From NCBI GenBank assembly GCA_028554755.1, contig JAPTOF010000010.1, positions 74,501 through 138,500 of the forward strand: a stretch of DNA of 64,000 nt, given 5' to 3'. The stretch comes from Cordia subcordata. Its lineage: Eukaryota > Streptophyta > Magnoliopsida > Boraginales > Cordiaceae. A program made the translations under genes and the position numbers. The notes below the pieces were generated by a model. That model was not told where the DNA came from, did not search any database, and saw nothing but the letters and a program-made list of their open reading frames with translations. Each line of letters opens with the position of its first letter. Positions within the stretch are counted from its first letter, which is position 1. This document shows positions 57,956 to 64,000 of the stretch, one piece after another.

Positions 57956-60900
57956 ATGGTCAAAGAGATGGCGTCACTTCGCTCCACTGGATACATAGAT
58001 CCTGGATGGGAGCACGGCGTTGCGCAAGATGAGAGGAAAAAGAAGGTCCGATGCAATTATTGTGGTAAAGTAGTTAGTGGTGGAATATATAGGTTGAAGC
58101 AGCATTTGGCTCGACTTTCTGGCGAAGTGACCTACTGTGACAAGGCACCAGAGGAGGTATGCTTGAAAATGAGAGAGAATTTAGAGGGTTGTCGATTCAG
58201 TAAGAAACCAAGGCAAGTTGAATACGAGGACCAGTCTTACTTGAATTTTCATTCCAATCATGATGCAGAGGAGGAGGATCATGTTGGATATAAGAACAAA
58301 GGGAAGCAACTAGTGAATGACAAAGGTTTGGTGAGTAATTTTACTCCTCTTCGATCATTGGGATATGTTGATCCCGGTTGGGAACACGGTGTTCCTCAGG
58401 ATGAGAGGAAGAAAAAGGTGAAATGCAATTACTGTGAGAAAATAGTTAGTGGTGGTATCAACCGCTTTAAGCAACATCTTGCCAGAATACCTGGAGAAGT
58501 AGCACCATGCAAGAGTGCTCCAGAGGAAGTATATCTCAAAATAAAAGAAAACATGAAATGGCATCGTACAGGAAGGAGGCATAGACGACCTGAGACCAAG
58601 GAGCTATCTACCTTCTATACGAATTCAGAGAATGAAGAGGAAGAGCAAGAGCAAAAGCAAGAAGAAGAAGCCACACCTTATATTAGCAATGAGAAATTAT
58701 TAGTTGGAGATAAAAGACTGGGCAGAGATTCAAGTAGAAATTCTAAAGGCATGTCTTTAGGTAGTGGATCTGTGCTGTTTAAAAGACCAAGATTGGATCC
58801 TATTGTTATAAAGACGCCGAAGGTTTATTCACAGTCATCTAGCAAACAAGGTAAAGCAGGCTCCAGTAGAAAATCCCGGAAGGAAGTCATGTCTGCCATC
58901 TGCAAATTTTTTTATCATGCTGGAGTACCTGCTCATGCTGCAGACTCTCCTTATTTTCATAAAATGCTGGAGTTGGTCAGTGATTATGGAGAAGAGTTAG
59001 TGGGTCCTTCAAGCCGCATAATATCTGGTCGGTTTCTACAGGATGAGATTATGACCATGAAGAACTACCTAGCTGAGTACAAGGCCTCATGGGCAGTCAC
59101 TGGTAGCTCTATCTTGGCTGATAGTTGGCAAGATGCAAACAACAGGATATTGATTAATATTTTGGTCTCCTGTCCCCGTGGTGTGTACTTTGTTCGTTCA
59201 GTTGATGCCACTGATTTTATTGAAGATGCTACATATTTGTTTAAATTGCTTGACAAGGTGGTGGAAGAGATGGGTGAGGAAAATGTCGTCCAGGTAACCT
59301 TCATTCTCTCTCATGCTTTGAGTTTTTATCTTTTTTCTTTTTCTTTTTTTTTTTCTTTTTGGTGTGTGCGTGTGAGTGTTTAGCTTGGATATTCATCTCC
59401 ATCAGCTGACCTAGCTCTTCCTTTGCCCCCATCTTCCTTTCCCTTTATGGTACCTTCCCTATATGAAAAATGTGCCTGTAGGTAATCACTGATAATACAC
59501 CCAGTTATCAGGCTGCTGGAAAGATGCTTGAAGAAAGAAGAAGAAATTTATTCTGGACACCTTGTGCTGCTTACTGTATTGACCGCATGCTCGAAGATTT
59601 TGCTAAAATAAAATGGGTGGCAGATTGCATAGAAAAGGCTCAAAAGATCACAAAGTTTATATACAATCGAGTTGGGCTATTAAATCTTATGAAAAAGGAT
59701 TTCACTGCAGGACAAGAACTTTTGAGACCATCCTTTACGCGGAATGCTTCAAGTTTTACAACCGTGCAGAGTTTAGTGGACCATAGGGTCGGACTTAAAA
59801 AGTTGTTCCAATCAAACAAATGGCTTTCATCTCGATTTTCAAAATCCGATGAAGGTAAAGAGGTGGAGAAAATTGTGTTGAATGCTACATTTTGGAAGAA
59901 AATGCATTATGTTAGGAAATCGGTTGACCCAATAGTTGAAGTGCTTCAAAAGATAAATTGTGATGAAAGCCTTTCGATGCCTTCCATTTACCATGACATG
60001 TGCAGGGCAAAGCATGCAATCAAAGAAAATCATGCTGATGATGCACGTAAATATCCACACTTTTGGAGTGTAATAGACAATCATTGGAATTCATTATTTC
60101 ACCACCCTCTTTATCTGGCTGCTTACTTCCTTAATCCATCATACCGTTATCGTCCTGATTTTAATCCGGTAAGGAGTTATGCTTTCTTTGAACTTTTCTG
60201 TATAAGTTGGCCCAAATAGTTTTCTCTTTTCCAAACTTGTCTGTCACTGTAGCATCCGGATGTTGTTCGTGGGCTGAATGCATGCCTCGTTAGACTGGAA
60301 CCAGACAGTGGAAGAAGGATTTCTGCATCCATGCAGGTGGGAATTCCCTGACTGGACTTGTTCTTTTCATTGGTGTTAGGTGAAGTTTTTCTTATCTTGT
60401 CCTCTTTTTCTTCTTCTTTCTGTTTTTCTTTTTCCTTTCCCCTTCTTTTGGGTGGTGTTCTTCCCAATATGTTAACAAACTATGCAGATTTCGGACTTTG
60501 GATCTGCTAAAGCTGACTTTGGGACTGACTTGGCAATCAGTACTAGAACAGAGCTTAACCCAGGTACACCATCTGGATTTTCACAGACCATACTCTTTCA
60601 GAAGTGGAACTCTTTACATGATTGCTTACACCATTATGCAGATATTAACATCATTCCTTTTTTACCATTTATACCAATCATTAATTGGACTAAATAAAAG
60701 TTTTTCTTGCTAGCTGCATGGTGGCAACAGCATGGAATAAATTGCTTGGAGCTCCAACGTATAGCTGTCCGTATACTGAGCCAAACTTGCTCATCTTTCG
60801 GATGCGAGCATAATTGGAGTATGTATGACCAGATACATAACCAAAGGCACAATCGTGCAGCACAGAAAAGATTGAATGACATTCTCTATGTTCATTACAA

Positions 60901-61733
60901 CTTGCGTCTTAGAGAACGCCAGATCAGGAAAAGATGTGACGACCCAATCTTCCTTGACAGTGTGCTGCAAGAAAATCTTTTGCATGACTGGATTGTCGAG
61001 ACTGAGAAACTAGCCATCCAAGAAGATGAGGTATTGAGTATGTGCACACATTTTTTCATAAGGAATTAGGAATGTCACTTGTTCTCAAATATTCATGAGG
61101 GAGTTCTTTTCTCATCCTGGTAATATTGATGCTTTTCTGTCTGTTTGCTTGTTGCTTTTTGGAGAAGGGACCAAATAGTGCTTAAACATGCATTTCCCAA
61201 GATGGAACTGATGCAGAGCTCATAAAAAGCTATTAACTACTTGTACCATGACCAAAGTTTTTTTTCCCCCCCCCCCCTTTTCCCCCTTCTTTTGGTCATT
61301 AGCATGTCCAAGGTTCAGTTCTTTCTGGCAGCGTAAACTATGTCAGTAATGAAACTTTATACATGTCACACAAGGCAGTTCATCCCTTTTTGTTCAGCTA
61401 GCTGTAGTAGTTCTGTTTCACACCAGTTTAACCTATTAAATGTAGGTGATACTTGCCATTACTTGTCATCATATTGTGCAATGCTTTGATGAACTCGAGA
61501 ATGTTGGTATGCAGGAAATACTATATAGTGAGACCGAGCATGCTGACGTGTACGAGAATGATATTGTGGAGTATGAAGATAGAAATGGTGCAGGTTCGAG
61601 GAAAGGATCTCTGGAGATGGTGACTTTAGCTGAGGTAGTGGAACCCTTGGAAGGTAATCCTGGTCATGCTGGTGGTGCGGCCACAGAAGATGAAGGCGAT
61701 CTCAATTTTCTTGATGACAATATGACTGATTAA
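57956..61733 (+). CDS. Double-BED, DUF659, hAT-dimerisation protein (transposase-derived host gene)
   Basis: Six exons: 57956-59293, 59482-60168, 60253-60336, 60488-60563, 60714-61030, 61515-61733; 906 aa. Two BED zinc fingers in tandem: C33-C36-H50-C61 and C157-C160-H174-C185, each after a near-identical GYxDPGWEHGVxQDERKKK. DUF659 follows (about 320-480; AVTGSSILADSWQDANNR, PSYQAAGKMLEERR), then a degenerate RNase-H-like core and the hAT C-terminal dimerisation motif NPAAWWQQHG, SIG-equivalent region and LQEDE/EILYSE end. No terminal inverted repeats flank it, and its neighbours match the Arabidopsis cluster (At3g17450 from memory), so it is a host gene, probably a DNA-binding regulator. 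The ATG is at 57956 because a stop precedes it in frame. An alternative last-exon acceptor near 61445 also keeps the frame. Confidence 0.9.
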
Positions 61734-62923
61734 CCCCCCCCCCCCCCAAAACACAAAAGCACCAATAGGTTCGTGTATCTGAATAATCCCCCAGGACAGC
61801 TGGATTAAAGATCATTGGTGCAGTGAGTTGAATTTTGTGGGTGACACCATTGCCCTAAGCTTGTAAATGTATACCACTTGTCAATTTTGTAAATTTTCAA
61901 TTGATGTCAGACTAGTCTTGTGCTTTCCCCTCCGCCCTTTCTACCTACAATATTTTGATGCACTCCAAGTGCCATGGGATTGTTGTTTTGACCTAGCCGC
62001 ATAAGACTTGGTTTTATCTATCTCTTTACATGGCAGAATCTATCTTCAAGTTCAGAAATATTCCCCCACCTTTCGATTAGTTTGCATGATAACACAAGTC
62101 GCCCTATACAGGATTAGGCTTATTTACTACTTCAAGTTCAGAAATATTCCCCCACCTTTCGATTAGTTTGCATGATAACACAAGTCGCCCTGTACAGGAT
62201 TAGGCTTATTTACTACACCAAACAATAATTTCACTTTTACATAAATAAAAGACCTGTCTAGTTGACATTTTTTTTTTCCAAAAAAAACATTTTCTATTCT
62301 TGAAAAGAGTACATTCTTTTTGTAATAACCATTTAGTTACGCTTACATGAAAGTTGAAGCACTTGTTTTAATAAAAATAATAAAAAAAAACATTCTTAAA
62401 AAAATGATAGATTGATGAAGCTGTTTTATTTCCTACATTTGATCCTTCAATTGTACAATAATCACTTTTTATCTACAAAATAGTTATAGGATAGCACGTA
62501 TATCTCCTAAGATAAATAGTAATATGTGTACGTACACATAAACTTGCCACCTTCCTCTCTTTGGTTTTTTTTTTTTTTTTTTTTTTTAGTCTTTAGGGAC
62601 TCCTAAATCTCAAATTTTGGGGATTCGTCTGTCAATTAACCGGTAAAAAAGAATTTAAGGTTAGCAATTTTGATGACTTTTTTTGTCATGTAATTTGACC
62701 CATTGCCAAAAAAAAAAAAGGAAGCTAATTGGTGCGACCTTAAAAAGGAAAAAGAAGCAGCAGCAGCTAAACGGAGTTTGTTTAATTTCTTGATAATTTT
62801 ATTGAAATAGAGTGAAATAATTAAATATTGTTTAAAGGAAAAAAAAAAAAAAGAAAAAGGTTAAGGTTGTGTGTATGTGGCCTACGTGTATATGAGGGAA
62901 GGTCCAATTTCGGAGGAAAAAGA

Positions 62924-62954
<31 letters not shown>

Positions 62955-63064
62955 GAGACAGAGAGGGAAAAAGAGGAAAGGCCTGCCTAACACTTTATTT
63001 AATCGCTAATTCTCTGGACGTTAAGTTGGCTTCTTCAGTCCCCAAAGCTCAGAGCAGCGTCGCA
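61734..63064. other. 3' region of the hAT-derived gene and FCF2 promoter
   Basis: Includes a C homopolymer right after the stop (61733-61747), a tandem duplication at 62044-62215, long T and A runs, and a (CA)/(GA) patch at 62941-62970. No other gene seen. Confidence 0.55.
62044..62215 (+). repeat. 86-bp tandem duplication
   Basis: Two adjacent copies (62044-62129, 62130-62215) of a segment starting CTTCAAGTTCAGAAATATTC and ending GGCTTATTTACTA. They differ at one base, CCCTATAC versus CCCTGTAC. Recent local duplication, or an assembly artefact. Confidence 0.92.
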
Positions 63065-63085
63065 AAACCCTAACCCTAACCCTAA
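63065..63085 (+). promoter_or_regulatory. Interstitial telomere-like repeat / telo-box in the FCF2 leader
   Basis: AAACCCTAA followed by further CCCTAA units, then CCCCAA variants to about 63100, ending about 125 bp before the ATG. Telo-boxes are characteristic of ribosome-biogenesis promoters, which fits the gene. Confidence 0.7.
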
Positions 63086-63222
63086 CCCCAACCCCAACCC
63101 CTCTTCCGCCAGCAAAACCAAAAACAAAACAAGAAAAAGCTATTCGTTTTGAAACCAATCTCCATTGAATCTTTGATATCAGAAAAACTAAAATCAATTC
63201 AGTGAATCGATCGATCAAAACG

Positions 63223-63651
63223 ATGCCACAAGACAAATCAGTGATAGGACTTTCATGGGAACCGAAGCTCCCTTCTTTTTCCACATCTTCTTCGTCCAAC
63301 AAGTTTTCGGATAAGCTTAATAAGATGCTTCCCCATGTCCCCGAAGCCATCACCACCACCACCACCACCACCTCCTCCCTTGTTTACAAACCCAACTCAG
63401 ACCTCGTTGACGGCCTCTTCCTTCCCCCCAACGACCCCAAAAAGCTTAATAAGTTACTCAAGAAGCAAGTCAAAGATTCCGCTGGCAAGAATTGGTATTT
63501 ATATGTATCCTTTCTTCTTTACCCTTAATTTGATATGCATATTTATGCAATTTTTGTTTCAAAGTCTTGATTTTGTGGAATTTGGAATAGGTTTGATATG
63601 CCTGCTCCATCCATTACGCCTGAGCTCCAAAAGGATCTTCAGCTGTTAAAG
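63223..63651 (+). CDS. FCF2-type pre-rRNA processing protein (partial, runs off the right edge)
   Basis: Two exons are visible, 63223-63494 and 63591-63651 (GT-AG, phase 2), 111 aa so far; the next donor is at 63652 and later exons lie beyond the window. The second exon encodes WFDMPAPSITPELQKDLQLLK, the diagnostic start of the Fcf2 domain. Fcf2 is a nucleolar SSU-processome factor needed for early 18S pre-rRNA cleavages. The N-terminal part is Ser/Thr/Lys-rich and disordered, including a Thr run encoded by ACC repeats (63350-63373). The ATG at 63223 was chosen because the longer frame begins with GTG. No exon could be recognised in 63652-64000. Confidence 0.85.
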
Positions 63652-64000
63652 GTGCGTTTCTTTCTTTCTTCTAATCTGTTATAAGGTCTTTTCTTCCTCT
63701 AATGCTCAATTTCCTGCATTTAAGTTTGTTATTGTTCTTCAAATTATTGCTATTTTTGCTTGTTCCATCTATATGCTTTCAGCTTTTGGCTTCTTCTTGT
63801 TATTGTGTTTATTTCTTCAACTTTTAGCTTTTCTGTATGAGGATGATAATGACTCACTAGCTATGGAAAAATACATGTCAATTTAGCTGCCTGAACATGA
63901 CAACTTTTTTCCTAGTACATTGTTTTAGCTCGCCGAGCTATGCTTATCACTAATACAATGATGCGCTTCCTGCATTCTGGAACAAAATTGGCAGCCACCG

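Noticed and set aside
57956..61733. Possibility that the hAT-like gene is a live transposon
   Set aside because: It has six introns, two BED fingers, a conserved neighbourhood and no terminal inverted repeats or target duplications around it.

Overview
This window is nuclear DNA from a flowering plant, most likely a eudicot. Genes are split by short GT-AG introns, intergenic DNA is AT-rich and full of (TA)n and (CT)n tracts, and the repeats (Ty3/gypsy, LINE, SINE, hAT-like and Tourist-like elements) are plant types. I cannot name the species. About ten host genes are supported. Left to right: TGD4 (1587-4399, +), a PB1-containing MUSTANG-type domesticated Mutator transposase (9657-12148, +), a secretory-pathway LEA_4 protein (14377-15333, +), a one-domain ubiquitin-like protein (20460-20811, +), a NEDP1/SENP8-like cysteine protease (21443-22270, +), a CIPK1-type kinase (28458-33545, +), the calcium-regulated RelA/SpoT homologue CRSH (34797-38191, -), an organellar ribosomal protein uL3 (38586-41241, +), a PMEI-pectin methylesterase (42004-43854, -), a double-BED hAT-transposase-derived protein (57956-61733, +) and the start of an FCF2-type pre-rRNA processing factor (63223 onward, +).

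Microsynteny: from memory, Arabidopsis carries TGD4 and a MUSTANG gene side by side (At3g06940-06960), and carries a hAT-dimerisation protein, organellar L3, CRSH and CIPK1 close together (about At3g17450-17510). The right half of the window keeps that second cluster, interrupted by the pectinesterase and an 11.3-kb retroelement. CRSH and uL3 are head to head over 394 bp. Telo-box motifs (AAACCCTAA type) lie just upstream of CIPK1, uL3, the hAT-derived gene and FCF2, which fits growth and ribosome-biogenesis co-regulation.

Mobile DNA: the largest element is a Ty3/gypsy composite at 44398-55732. Its two outer LTRs are inverted relative to each other, yet one 5-bp target duplication (TATAC) flanks the whole unit. 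An older LTR end stops 3 bp before the TGD4 start codon. Other elements are a 5'-truncated LINE with target duplication (16268-17754), a SINE in a CRSH intron with a 25-26-bp duplication (35186-35310), a 950-bp hAT-like non-autonomous element with a perfect 8-bp duplication (24774-25723), and several MITE copies.

Most notable for follow-up: the inverted-LTR composite; the neighbouring ubiquitin-like gene (probable GC-AG intron, Gly-Gly plus short tail) and NEDP1-like protease (lost HW tryptophan, basic insertion); a decayed copy of uL3 exon 2 inside its own intron 1; and a possible splice-dependent C-terminal extension of the MUSTANG protein where the donor overlaps the stop codon.
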